The translations under genes and the position numbers were made by a program. Shown here piece by piece: positions 15,768-24,408 of a DNA stretch of 64,000 nucleotides. The DNA comes from an uncultured Collinsella sp. (GTDB lineage: Bacteria; Actinomycetota; Coriobacteriia; Coriobacteriales; Coriobacteriaceae): NCBI GenBank assembly GCA_900542315.1, contig UQMV01000005.1:14230-78229 (forward strand), in the 5' to 3' direction. Each line of letters starts with the position of its first letter. Positions within the stretch are counted from its first letter, which is position 1. The notes under the pieces are model-generated. The model was not told the origin of the DNA. It did no database searches and saw nothing but the letters and a program-made list of their open reading frames with translations.

Positions 15768-17064
15768 TACCGCATCCGCAGCGCCCCGCGTACCCAAACG
15801 CGTCGCCGCCGTTATCCTAAACTCGCTCAAGGGCGGCGTGGTCCCGCGCATCGGCCTTCCCTACATCACCGTAGGGCGCGAGGTCGAGATCCGCGCCCTG
15901 CTCACCGATCTGAGTCTCATCGCCGACGGTGGCGCGAGCTTCCGCTTTCTGGTCGGTCGTTACGGCGCCGGCAAGAGCTTTTTGCTCCAGACCATCCGCA
16001 CGCACGCCATGGGCGAGGGATTCGTCGTCGCTGATGCCGACCTGTCGCCCGAGCGCCGCCTGCAAGGCGGTCAGGGGCAGGGCCTTGCCACCTACCGCGA
16101 GCTCATCCGCAACATATCGACCAAGACGCGCCCCGAGGGCGGTGCGCTCAACCTTATTCTGGATCGCTGGGTCGCCTCGTGTGCCGACGTCGACGAGTCA
16201 GTCGTCAATACCCAACTGGCCCCGCTCGAGGAGATGGTCCACGGCTTTGACTTCACCCGCATGCTCCGCCGCTATCGCACGGCCGTATCCGAGGGCGACG
16301 AAGAGGCCATGAGCCGCGTGACCAAATGGATCCGCGGCGAATACCGCACCAAGAGCGAGGCTCGCGCCGAACTGGGCTCCTCGACCATCATCAGCGATGA
16401 CGACTGGTACGACTACGTCAAACTCATCGCACGCTTTTTGGTCTGCAGCGGCTACAAGGGCATGCTGGTGCTCATCGACGAACTCGTAAACCTGTACAAG
16501 ATTCCCAACGCCATCACGCGCCAGTACAACTACGAGAAGATCCTGACTATGTACAACGACACGCTCCAGGGCAAGGCGCAGTACTTGGGCATGATCATGG
16601 GCGGCACGCCGAACTCCATCGAGGACCGCCGTCGCGGCGTATTCTCCTACGAGGCTCTGCGCAGCCGACTCGCTCAGGGCCGCTTTGCGCGCGAGGACCT
16701 TAAGGACATGCTCGCACCCATCATCCGCCTGCAGCCACTCACCTATGAGGAGCTGCTGGTGCTGATCGAAAAACTCATGCAAATTCACGCCGGCTACTTT
16801 GGCTGGACGCCCACGCTTACCGAGAACGACTTGGTGGACTTCCTCAAGATCGAGTTCGGTCGTGTGGGAGCCGATACGCATCTGACGCCGCGTGAAGTTA
16901 TTCGTGACTTTATCGAGCTGCTCGACATCCTATGCCAGAACCCCGACGCCAACGTAGCCGAGCTGCTGCAAAGCGTCGGCGGTGACGCGCTGGCGCCAGC
17001 AACCGCAACAGGCGACACCGATACCGCAGGCGGCGACCGCAACTTCGCCGAATTCACCATCTAA
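15760..17064 (+). CDS. BrxD-like P-loop ATPase (DUF2791)
   Basis: The 434 residues match the DUF2791/BrxD ATPases of BREX type 2 loci. The Walker A motif GRYGAGKS lies at residues 66-73 and Walker B MLVLIDEL at 235-242. Family-typical segments are VPRIGLPYITVGREVEI near 28, DADLSPERRL near 92 and GGTPNSIEDRRRGVFSYEAL in the middle. The C-terminal part resembles a winged-helix lid (LTPREVIRDFIELLDIL). In BREX such ATPases work with a Lhr-like helicase; here the helicase gene follows directly. The 8-base overlap with the TerB gene indicates coupled translation. PglX, PglZ and other BREX genes are absent. Confidence 0.87.
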   Translation: MSDTASAAPRVPKRVAAVILNSLKGGVVPRIGLPYITVGREVEIRALLTDLSLIADGGASFRFLVGRYGAGKSFLLQTIRTHAMGEGFVVADADLSPERRLQGGQGQGLATYRELIRNISTKTRPEGGALNLILDRWVASCADVDESVVNTQLAPLEEMVHGFDFTRMLRRYRTAVSEGDEEAMSRVTKWIRGEYRTKSEARAELGSSTIISDDDWYDYVKLIARFLVCSGYKGMLVLIDELVNLYKIPNAITRQYNYEKILTMYNDTLQGKAQYLGMIMGGTPNSIEDRRRGVFSYEALRSRLAQGRFAREDLKDMLAPIIRLQPLTYEELLVLIEKLMQIHAGYFGWTPTLTENDLVDFLKIEFGRVGADTHLTPREVIRDFIELLDILCQNPDANVAELLQSVGGDALAPATATGDTDTAGGDRNFAEFTI

Positions 17065-17104
17065 CCTGCCAAAAAGGGACAGGTTTATTTTGGCAGGTTT
17101 TATC
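17063..17104 (+). repeat. GGGACAGG-loop hairpin after the ATPase stop codon
   Basis: A perfect 12-bp inverted repeat (17063-17074 with 17088-17099) starts inside the stop codon of the ATPase gene, has a loop containing AGGGACAGG, and is followed by TTTTAT. It may stop or weaken transcription before the helicase gene, setting helicase levels lower. The same loop core with different stems occurs at 31157-31193 and around the IS3 element. Confidence 0.75.
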
Positions 17105-17180
17105 TGGGCAAACGTCGAGGCATTAATGCAGCAAGCCACTGCCCACCGCGTTGAGAGATTCGTTTTTGAAAGGAGGCCCC

Positions 17181-19625
17181 GTGAACGCCTTTGACCGCTA
17201 CGCCCCGTTTATCCAAGACTTCATCTACTCCCACGATTGGGAGAGCTTGCGCTCCATTCAGGTTGCGGCGGCAGATGCCATCTTTAACTCGCAGGACAAT
17301 GTGCTCCTGACGGCATCCACGGCTTCCGGCAAAACCGAGGCAGCCTTCTTTCCCATCCTGACCGAGTTTTGGGAGAACCCGCCCGCGAGCGTTGGCACCC
17401 TCTACATCGGCCCCCTCAAGGCGCTCATCAACGACCAATTCGTCCGCCTCAACGACCTATGCGAAGAAGCCGATATCCCCGTCTGGCACTGGCATGGCGA
17501 TGTCTCGCAGTCACACAAGGCCAAACTCATCAAAAAGCCGAGCGGCATCCTTCAGATTACGCCCGAATCGCTCGAGGCGCTCCTGATCCATAAGCACATG
17601 GCGATCCCGCGCATGTTTTGCGACCTGCGCTACGTCGTCATCGACGAGGTTCATTCGCTCATGCGCGGCGACCGCGGCGGGCAGACGCTCTGTCTTATCG
17701 AGCGCCTCTCGCGCATGGCAGGCGTGCAGCCCCGCCGCATTGGCCTTTCGGCCACCATCGGCGACCCCGAGCGCACGGGTGCCTTTCTCTCGCAGGGAAC
17801 GGGACGCGACTGCGTTATCCCCCGTTTTGAGGAACCGCGTCGCGTGTGGCGCATCTCCATGGAGCACTTCTACAACTCGGGTCCCCAGGCACAGCAACGG
17901 GGATTCGTAGGCACGGGTCCACAAGAAGCCGAGGTGCTTACTTGCGAGCGTATTGAGACGGCAGCGCCCGCGGCGCTGCCCGCATCCGGACAAGACATGT
18001 GCCACAGCGGACAGCTTGCACAGGAAGAACGCCGTCAACGTCGCGAGCAGGCGCGGGGCAAGGCCGCTCCCAAAGACCGTCGCACTTCCTCGGCTCCCGA
18101 GGGCGAAGTCGACATCCCACGAGCGGCCGAGCAGGCGCTTCTCAACCCCACCGACACGGCGCCCGACAACGCCGACCCCGGTATGGGCTATATCTTTGAG
18201 CATACGCGCGGCCGCAAGTGCCTGGTCTTTGCCAACTCGCGCGAGGAGGCAGAGGCCGTGTGCTCCATGCTGCGCAGCTACTGCGAAAGTCGACACGAGC
18301 CCGACCGCTTTCTCATCCACCACGGCAACCTTTCGGCATCGCTGCGCGAGACGGCCGAGGAGCTCATGCGCGACGAGGAGCAGGCGCAGACAACCGTCAC
18401 CACCTCTACGCTGGAGCTCGGTATCGATATCGGCCGCCTGGAGCGCGCCTTCCAGATTGACGCGCCGTTTACCGTCAGCTCCTTTTTGCAGCGCATGGGG
18501 CGCACAGGCCGTCGCGACCTTCCGCCCGAGATGTGGTTTGTCATGCGCGAGGAAGAACCCGAGCCGCGCACGATGATGCCCGAGACCATTCCTTGGAAGC
18601 TCCTGCAGGGCATCGCGCTCGTACAACTCTATCGCGAGGAAAAGTGGGTCGAGCCGCCCGAGCTCGATCGACTCCCCTACAGTCTGCTCTATCACCAGAC
18701 CATGTCGACCCTCGCCAGCACCGGAGAGCTCACGCCGGCCGAACTTGCCCAGCGCGTGCTCACACTGAGCTATTTCCATCGCATCTCGGCCGATGACTAT
18801 CGCGTGCTGCTGCGTCACCTCATTAAGATCGACCATATCCAGGTCACCGAAGGCGGCAGGCTCATCGTGGGTCTCGCGGGCGAGCGCATCATCAACAACT
18901 TTAAGTTCTACGCCGTGTTCCAGGAAAACGAGGAGTTCACTGTTCGCAGCGAATCGGCCGAGCTGGGCACGATCGTCAACCCGCCCCCGCCCGGTGAGCG
19001 CATCGCCATCGCCGGCCATTGCTGGATTGTCGAGGAAGTGGACTGGAAGCGTCATACCGTCTTTGCCACGCAGGTCAAGGGCCGTGTGCCGGCCTACTTT
19101 GGCGACTGCCCCGGTGACATCAATACACACGTACTCGAACGCATGCGCAAGGCGCTCAATGAACATGCCGTGTATCCGTACCTTATGGGCAACGCACGGG
19201 CACGTCTGGCGCAGGCTCGCCATACGGCCGAGATTTCGGGCGCGGGGACCAAGCCACTCATCAACCTGGGTGGCGACACCTGGGTGCTCTTCCCCTGGCT
19301 GGGCAGCTACGCCTTTTTGGCACTCGAGCGCATGCTCAAGATTAAGTGTGCCGCGGAGCTGGGCCTTCGCGGACTCGACCCGTCACGTCCGTACTTTATG
19401 CAGTTCAAGATGAAGGCCGACGAGGAGACGTTCTTTGAGGTGCTCGCCGCCGAGGCCGAAAAGGACTTCGACCCCATCGAGCTCGTCTATCCCGGCGAGG
19501 TGCCTTATTTTGATCGCTACGACGAGTACGTTCCCGAGGAGCTTGTGCGCAAAGGCTTCGCCGAAGGCGTGCTCGACATCGAAGGCATGAAGCAGCGCGT
19601 CCTTAGCTGGCGAGACCACGCATAA
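17181..19625 (+). CDS. DEAD/DEAH helicase, BrxHI/Lhr-like
   Basis: A superfamily 2 helicase of 814 residues. The motifs are TASTASGKT (Walker A, about 44-52), IDEVHSL (DEVH box, 155-158), LSATIGDP (motif III), TSTLELGIDIGRLE and QRMGRTGRRD (motif VI). The C-terminal half resembles the Lhr-type winged-helix and beta-barrel region. A disordered, charged insert of about 100 residues lies between the two RecA-like domains (about residues 235-335). BREX type 2 pairs BrxHI with BrxD in the same way. The start is GTG 17181, with AAGGAGG directly upstream. It probably translocates along DNA, or RNA, as the partner of the two upstream proteins. Confidence 0.87.
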   Translation: MNAFDRYAPFIQDFIYSHDWESLRSIQVAAADAIFNSQDNVLLTASTASGKTEAAFFPILTEFWENPPASVGTLYIGPLKALINDQFVRLNDLCEEADIPVWHWHGDVSQSHKAKLIKKPSGILQITPESLEALLIHKHMAIPRMFCDLRYVVIDEVHSLMRGDRGGQTLCLIERLSRMAGVQPRRIGLSATIGDPERTGAFLSQGTGRDCVIPRFEEPRRVWRISMEHFYNSGPQAQQRGFVGTGPQEAEVLTCERIETAAPAALPASGQDMCHSGQLAQEERRQRREQARGKAAPKDRRTSSAPEGEVDIPRAAEQALLNPTDTAPDNADPGMGYIFEHTRGRKCLVFANSREEAEAVCSMLRSYCESRHEPDRFLIHHGNLSASLRETAEELMRDEEQAQTTVTTSTLELGIDIGRLERAFQIDAPFTVSSFLQRMGRTGRRDLPPEMWFVMREEEPEPRTMMPETIPWKLLQGIALVQLYREEKWVEPPELDRLPYSLLYHQTMSTLASTGELTPAELAQRVLTLSYFHRISADDYRVLLRHLIKIDHIQVTEGGRLIVGLAGERIINNFKFYAVFQENEEFTVRSESAELGTIVNPPPPGERIAIAGHCWIVEEVDWKRHTVFATQVKGRVPAYFGDCPGDINTHVLERMRKALNEHAVYPYLMGNARARLAQARHTAEISGAGTKPLINLGGDTWVLFPWLGSYAFLALERMLKIKCAAELGLRGLDPSRPYFMQFKMKADEETFFEVLAAEAEKDFDPIELVYPGEVPYFDRYDEYVPEELVRKGFAEGVLDIEGMKQRVLSWRDHA

Positions 19626-19642
19626 GGCCGGCCCCGAATGGG

Positions 19643-20518
19643 CTAGTCGTAAAGAACGGTGCCGAGGAAGTCGGTGTCGTAGGGCACGGCGCCCGCGAAG
19701 GCATAGTCGCCGTCACCGGCGATGAGCAGGTAGTTTTCCTCGCCGCCAAACTCCGTGTCGCCGCAGGGGACAACCCACGCATGGGCAAACACCTCAAGTG
19801 CCGTGGCAACGCAATCGCGCAGGAACGTCACATCGCTCCCCTCGCTCGCGCTCACGATATTGGCTACATAGACGCCACCCGCATGCAGGCTACCCCGCAC
19901 CAAGCGCAGAGCCTCGACGGTCGCCAGCTCGCGCACAGGCTCGGCGCCGCCAAAGCAATCGCTCACGATAACGTCGTAGCGGCGATGCCCCACGCTCGTC
20001 ACGCCCAGATACGAGCGCGCCTCTGCGGTGATCACACACAAGCGGTCACCCACCATGCGCTCAAGCTCGTCCAGATAGAACCAACGACGGGCCAGACGCG
20101 TAATCTCGGCATCGTACTCAACGACATCCATACGCAGGCCCTCGTGCGACATCAGCGCAAACTTGGGGTAAGCAAACCCGCCACCGCCCAGCATGAGCAT
20201 GCGGTCGATGCCATGCCCGCAAGCTGCGCGCATCGCATCCTGGGCCTCAAACACATCGTCAAACGCACGATAGTACGCAAAGACCGGCTCTGCCCAGCGA
20301 TCGCCAACATAGCTCGCACTTTGGTAAACGCCACCCTGCACAAGCACGCGAACCTCATCGCCGTTCGCATCGCGCACGCGCCTTACGCGTGCTAGCCCAT
20401 TACGAGTCCGCGCGACCTGCAAGCAGGCAGCGCGAACAGCGACAGCGGCCGCACCAAGCGCAGCAGCTCCCAAGGCAACACCGGCAACAACCCCGGCAGA
20501 AACACTCGGCTTGTTCAT
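19643..20518 (-). CDS. Spermidine-synthase-like SAM-binding protein with N-terminal membrane segment
   Basis: The 291 residues start with an Ala/Val-rich hydrophobic segment (VVAGVALGAAALGAAAVAV). A spermidine-synthase-type Rossmann domain follows, with MLMLGGGGFAYPKF (cofactor loop), MDVVEYDAEITRLARRWF and YDVIVSDCFGG. Such proteins are often annotated as fused-MFS or spermidine-synthase-like; true aminopropyl transfer is unproven. The start abuts the elp3 stop with no gap, so the two genes form one operon with this gene second. It could methylate or aminopropylate a small molecule at the membrane, but this cannot be decided. Confidence 0.75.
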   Translation of the reverse strand: MNKPSVSAGVVAGVALGAAALGAAAVAVRAACLQVARTRNGLARVRRVRDANGDEVRVLVQGGVYQSASYVGDRWAEPVFAYYRAFDDVFEAQDAMRAACGHGIDRMLMLGGGGFAYPKFALMSHEGLRMDVVEYDAEITRLARRWFYLDELERMVGDRLCVITAEARSYLGVTSVGHRRYDVIVSDCFGGAEPVRELATVEALRLVRGSLHAGGVYVANIVSASEGSDVTFLRDCVATALEVFAHAWVVPCGDTEFGGEENYLLIAGDGDYAFAGAVPYDTDFLGTVLYD

Positions 20519-22423
20519 CTAGAGCTCCTTTTGCAGATAGAGGCCATGATCGTAAAAACCCAGGTGACGATAGTACTCACGCGTGCCGATCGCGCTAATC
20601 ACGTTAATGTGCGTATAGCCCGCATCCCGAGCGATAGCGCACGCGCGCTCCACCAGCGAACGGCCCAGCCCATGATGCTGCGCCGCCTGGCCCTGATCGC
20701 CCACACGCGCCGCCATGCCATACACGTGTACCTCGCGAATCATCGCCTCGTCCGGCGTCGTCGGCAACTCGCCCGCGTGGGCGGCAACAAATGCGCGGTC
20801 GGGCAGAGACAAGCGCAAAAAGCCGGCGATCTTGCCCTGTGGTGTCACCCACTGCAAAAAGCGCTCGCCCGTCACCGGGGTCTCGTAGGCGACCTCGTCA
20901 AGAGACAACTCATCCAGGTCGGCACCCGCCGTGCTGATCTCGCGATAGCGAATCTCACGCACCGTCGCACCGTCGCCGCGAGCGGCCAAGCGATTCTCGA
21001 CCAGCTGGCGCAGGTTGGGTTTCTTATTGCCCACCATGATGTCATCGGAGCTAAAGTCGCGAATCATGCGGCTGATGCGGCAGAACGCCGGCGTCACCAC
21101 GATGTCGTCGGCCAGCACGTCGAGCAGCTCGTCCTCGGTATAGGGACGCCACTCGCCGCGCTCATAACAGCCCACCAGGCGCGAACCCTCAATAAGCGCG
21201 CACGGGTAGACCTTGACCTCGTCGGGCATAAAGGCCCCCTCGGTCATAAAACGCTCGTAGTCGCGCTTGTCTTCCTCAGGCGTGGCGCCCAGCAAGTTGA
21301 GCATAAAATGCGCGTGGATCTTAAAGCCAAACAGACGCGCGAGCGAAAACGCACGCTCAATCTGCGCCACCGTGATGCGCCGCTCGTTCATGTCGAGCAG
21401 ATGCTGGTCAAGGCTCTGGATGCCCATCTGAATCTTGGTGCAACCCAGGCGGCGGATGAGCGTGAGCGCTTGCGGCGTCACGGCATCGGGGCGCGTCTCG
21501 ATAACCAAACCCACCACGCGATGCTTCGCCGTCTCGTTGATGCGCTGCTGGCGTTCGAGCTCTTCCATGGTGGCCGTCTGCCACTCGGCGACCGCGCCCC
21601 AGGGTGTGCCAGAGCCGTACAGGCGACGCACCGCACGGTTGTAGCCGCCCACGGCAGCATCCACTTGCTCCTGCTCGTCGGCAACACCGGTAGCAAGCTC
21701 AACCTCGTCGGTCGCGATACCTGCGACTCGATAGCGCTCGCGACGCTCCGCCACCACGGGCGGCAGCGCATCGGCGGGAGCATCGTCGAGCAGGCGCCCC
21801 GCCTCGGTACGGCTGATGCCCGGACGCGCCAGCATGGGGTTGGCTGCCACGCCCGCCACGGCATCGTCATTGAGCGCGCGGAAGAGCTCCGACATAAACC
21901 ATGTCTGATACTCCTGCGGATAGTCACTCCACGTGCCACCGAGAACGATAAGCTCAATTTTGTCGGTCGCATGTCCCATCTGTGAAAGCGCCGTCAGGCG
22001 AGCGCTCACCTGCAGATATGGATCGAAGCAGTTTTGCTCCGCACGGGCGCACGCTGGCTCGGCATGCAGGTAGCTTTTAGGCATGCGAAGGTCGTTAGGG
22101 CAAAACAGGCAATCGCCCGAGCACGGCCATGGCTTGGTGATGACAGTAATCGTCGCCACGCCCGAAGCTGTGCGGCGCGGCTTCATGCGTAGCACCTGCA
22201 GCAGCTGACGCTCCAGCTCGGCATCGACATTCCACCCAGCCCAACGCGCCGGTTCCTCGCGCTTCACCCGCTGGTAAAACGGCAGCAGGCGACGCTTGGC
22301 CAGGTCGCGCTTGTCGGCGCCCTCGCGGCGCGCCTCGGCATGTATCAGTTTGACGAGCGCCTTGTCGTCCACGGTCTCACCGCGATGCAGGGCCTCGAGT
22401 ATGTTCAAAATAATCTGTTCCAT
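20519..22423 (-). CDS. elp3: tRNA uridine(34) acetyltransferase Elp3 (radical SAM / GNAT)
   Basis: The protein of 634 residues carries a radical SAM core with the cluster motif CSGDCLFC (about residues 101-108), the segments TKIQMGIQSLDQHLL and VKVYPCALIEGS, and a C-terminal GNAT domain (VHVYGMAARVGD, GLGRSLVERACAIARDAG, REYYRHLGFYDHG). Elp3 makes 5-carboxymethyl-uridine at tRNA wobble position 34 from acetyl-CoA and SAM-derived radicals. Bacterial Elp3 is uncommon but known, and occurs without the other Elongator subunits. The ATG has GGGGG upstream. A Trm9-like methyltransferase gene, which could act on its product, lies 2 kb away. Confidence 0.93.
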   Translation of the reverse strand: MEQIILNILEALHRGETVDDKALVKLIHAEARREGADKRDLAKRRLLPFYQRVKREEPARWAGWNVDAELERQLLQVLRMKPRRTASGVATITVITKPWPCSGDCLFCPNDLRMPKSYLHAEPACARAEQNCFDPYLQVSARLTALSQMGHATDKIELIVLGGTWSDYPQEYQTWFMSELFRALNDDAVAGVAANPMLARPGISRTEAGRLLDDAPADALPPVVAERRERYRVAGIATDEVELATGVADEQEQVDAAVGGYNRAVRRLYGSGTPWGAVAEWQTATMEELERQQRINETAKHRVVGLVIETRPDAVTPQALTLIRRLGCTKIQMGIQSLDQHLLDMNERRITVAQIERAFSLARLFGFKIHAHFMLNLLGATPEEDKRDYERFMTEGAFMPDEVKVYPCALIEGSRLVGCYERGEWRPYTEDELLDVLADDIVVTPAFCRISRMIRDFSSDDIMVGNKKPNLRQLVENRLAARGDGATVREIRYREISTAGADLDELSLDEVAYETPVTGERFLQWVTPQGKIAGFLRLSLPDRAFVAAHAGELPTTPDEAMIREVHVYGMAARVGDQGQAAQHHGLGRSLVERACAIARDAGYTHINVISAIGTREYYRHLGFYDHGLYLQKEL

Positions 22424-22441
22424 GCCCCCATTGTAAAGGCA

Positions 22442-22475
22442 AAGGCGCCGGAGCCGATCTCGGCTTCGGCGCCTT
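22442..22475 (-). terminator. Terminator after the DUF4097 gene
   Basis: A 16-bp stem with one G-T pair (22442-22457 with 22460-22475) is followed on the minus strand by a short T-rich tail. It lies between the DUF4097 gene and elp3, both on the minus strand. Confidence 0.6.
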
Positions 22476-22519
22476 CATCAAACAGCGCGTCTATATCTTC
22501 GCCTAGGCTTTCGTCTGCC

Positions 22520-23422
22520 TCAATACTCCGAATCAAACGACATGTCGCCCGAACCGACCTCAAAACGATACGTGGCAGACTTGTCACCGTTATCGAATTC
22601 AAGATTCAAAATGGTCTCGCCGTCGTAGCCAAGCGGAAGGAAATCGCTCTCGAAGTCGCCGCTGCCCAAGGTGAGGCTCGCCTTAAAGCCCGTCGAGTTC
22701 GGAACCGTCATCTCCACATCGCCCGAGCCCACACTCACGTCCATCGACTTCGTGGGGGCCGGGTAAAGCTCGAACGTCACATCGCCCGAACCGACCTCGG
22801 CATTCAGGGTATCGGTCACGGTGCCCGTAAACTCAACGTCTCCCGAGTCCAGAGTCAGGTTGAGATCATGACACGCAATGCCCGCGACCGTCAGATCACC
22901 CGATCCTACATTCGCTGTAATGCCCACCATGTTATCGGCAACTTTGCGCGGCAGTTCGACGGTAACCGTGCGGTCAATGGCGCGCTCGTCATCGCAATCG
23001 AACTGGCGAATCTTGAGCGTAGAGCCCTTGATTTCGGCCAGGTTCTGGGTTGCCGCATCGAAGGCAACGGTCCCCGTTGCCACGCGACCGCTTTCAATCA
23101 CGCGCACTGGCCCGCCGGAGACGTGTTTGACCTCGACCGTGCCCGACGTCACGTCCAAGTCAAGCGATGTGAACGCGTCGGCATCAAACGTTTCGCTCGA
23201 AAGCTGTTGAGGCCGAGCGGAATAGTTACCGCTATCCAAAAGGTCGTCCTCGTCAAGCGCATCGTCCATACCAGACAAGCCGGATACAACATCGTCGAGA
23301 TCCCACGGACCATCAAAATGAATCAATGTCCGCGAAACGCCAAAGACAAGCCCAACAATGAGCACAAACGCTCCGATGCCGACGCCCAGGCGTAGCTTGG
23401 ATTCATGCGAAAGCTTCATCAT
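22520..23422 (-). CDS. DUF4097 beta-strand repeat membrane protein
   Basis: The 300 residues begin with a single membrane helix (GVGIGAFVLIVGLVFGV). A linker and a beta-helix-like DUF4097 region follow, with the repeated motif GSGD (VGSGDLTV, LDSGDVEF, VGSGDVTF, VGSGDVEM, LGSGDFES, VGSGDMSF). Each repeat adds one strand to a regular stack. Such proteins sit outside the membrane and are often encoded beside a regulator as envelope-stress or adhesin modules. The start overlaps the stop of the upstream XRE regulator gene by ATGA. Confidence 0.85.
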   Translation of the reverse strand: MMKLSHESKLRLGVGIGAFVLIVGLVFGVSRTLIHFDGPWDLDDVVSGLSGMDDALDEDDLLDSGNYSARPQQLSSETFDADAFTSLDLDVTSGTVEVKHVSGGPVRVIESGRVATGTVAFDAATQNLAEIKGSTLKIRQFDCDDERAIDRTVTVELPRKVADNMVGITANVGSGDLTVAGIACHDLNLTLDSGDVEFTGTVTDTLNAEVGSGDVTFELYPAPTKSMDVSVGSGDVEMTVPNSTGFKASLTLGSGDFESDFLPLGYDGETILNLEFDNGDKSATYRFEVGSGDMSFDSEY

Positions 23423-24141
23423 TCGTCACCCTCTTTGGCACATGGCTCAGCGGTGGCCGCGGTAGCCACGTCAGCATCAGGTTCCGCAGAAGCATCCTTC
23501 CCCTGGGCCTCGACCGCCACCGACGCCGAACCAACCTGAATATCACCGCGCGCCCAATCGCCATCGAGTGCACGCGCCACCCAGTGATAGATGGGGATCG
23601 TAAAGAAGATCAGCGCGGCAAAGGGGCCGGCACCAAACAGGAACATCAGCAAAAAGAACAGCAGCCAGCACACGGCCCAATACGGGAACGACTGGAACGG
23701 GCCCTTCACCGGAGTCGAGCCAACTGCGCCGCCACTCGTCACCTGCGCCGTAGCGGCATTGGCGGCCTGTGCACTCCAGCTTGCCGCCTGCGCCGCCTTG
23801 GCCGCGGCATCACTTGCCTGCGTTGCCGCCTCGGTAGCGCGCGCCGCCGCCTCATGGGTGCGAGCACGCTCTGCCGCCTCGGCCTCGCGCTGACGGGCGC
23901 GGTCCTCGTTCTCAAACTCGATATCGTCCTCGATCTCATCGCTCGGGTTGAGCAGCTCGTCCAGGCTCACGCCATAGAGTTTGGCGAGCGAGATTAGGTT
24001 CTCGGTATCGGGCGAGCTCTCCGCGCGCTCCCATTTACTGACTGCCTGGCGCGACAGCCCCAGCTTTCGCGCCAGCCTTTCTTGACTAAAACCCTTGCTG
24101 CGACGAAGGTCGGCGAGCCGCTGCGCAGTTTCTACATTCAT
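23419..24141 (-). CDS. XRE-family regulator with C-terminal membrane segment
   Basis: The protein of 240 residues starts with a Cro/CI-type helix-turn-helix (RLADLRRSKGFSQERLARKL, SRQAVSKWERAESSPDTENL). An acidic stretch, a long Ala-rich coiled coil (about residues 75-125) and two hydrophobic segments (YWAVCWLLFFLLMFLFGAG and FAALIFFTIPIYHWV) follow. It may sense the membrane and regulate its own operon with the DUF4097 protein. GGAGGAACC lies just before ATG 24141. Longer open frames upstream are rejected because the helix-turn-helix family starts here. Confidence 0.85.
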   Translation of the reverse strand: MNVETAQRLADLRRSKGFSQERLARKLGLSRQAVSKWERAESSPDTENLISLAKLYGVSLDELLNPSDEIEDDIEFENEDRARQREAEAAERARTHEAAARATEAATQASDAAAKAAQAASWSAQAANAATAQVTSGGAVGSTPVKGPFQSFPYWAVCWLLFFLLMFLFGAGPFAALIFFTIPIYHWVARALDGDWARGDIQVGSASVAVEAQGKDASAEPDADVATAATAEPCAKEGDE

Positions 24142-24408
24142 GGTTCCTCCTATGTGATGCCAGCCGTGCCGCCGGACCATATTTGTTCTTAAGGCGCCTT
24201 GCACAGTTAAAAATCTATCCGCCACCGCCAAAAGCATGCCACCTATTCTAGTGAGATTTTTGACAACCGGCGGTTGCGGGCACATATGAGCTGCGGAAAT
24301 GTGTCCAAACAAAGCAATGACCCACGGCTCGGTTGTCCCCGTTGCGGCGTTAACGGTAGTATGGTCGTACTGTTTATTCCGCACCGCCAACGGAGGGAGT
24401 TCCGCGCC

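Noticed and set aside
14007..19625. Complete BREX type 2 locus
   Set aside because: Only the ATPase and helicase homologues are present. No PglX, PglZ, BrxA or other BREX gene lies within several kb on either side.
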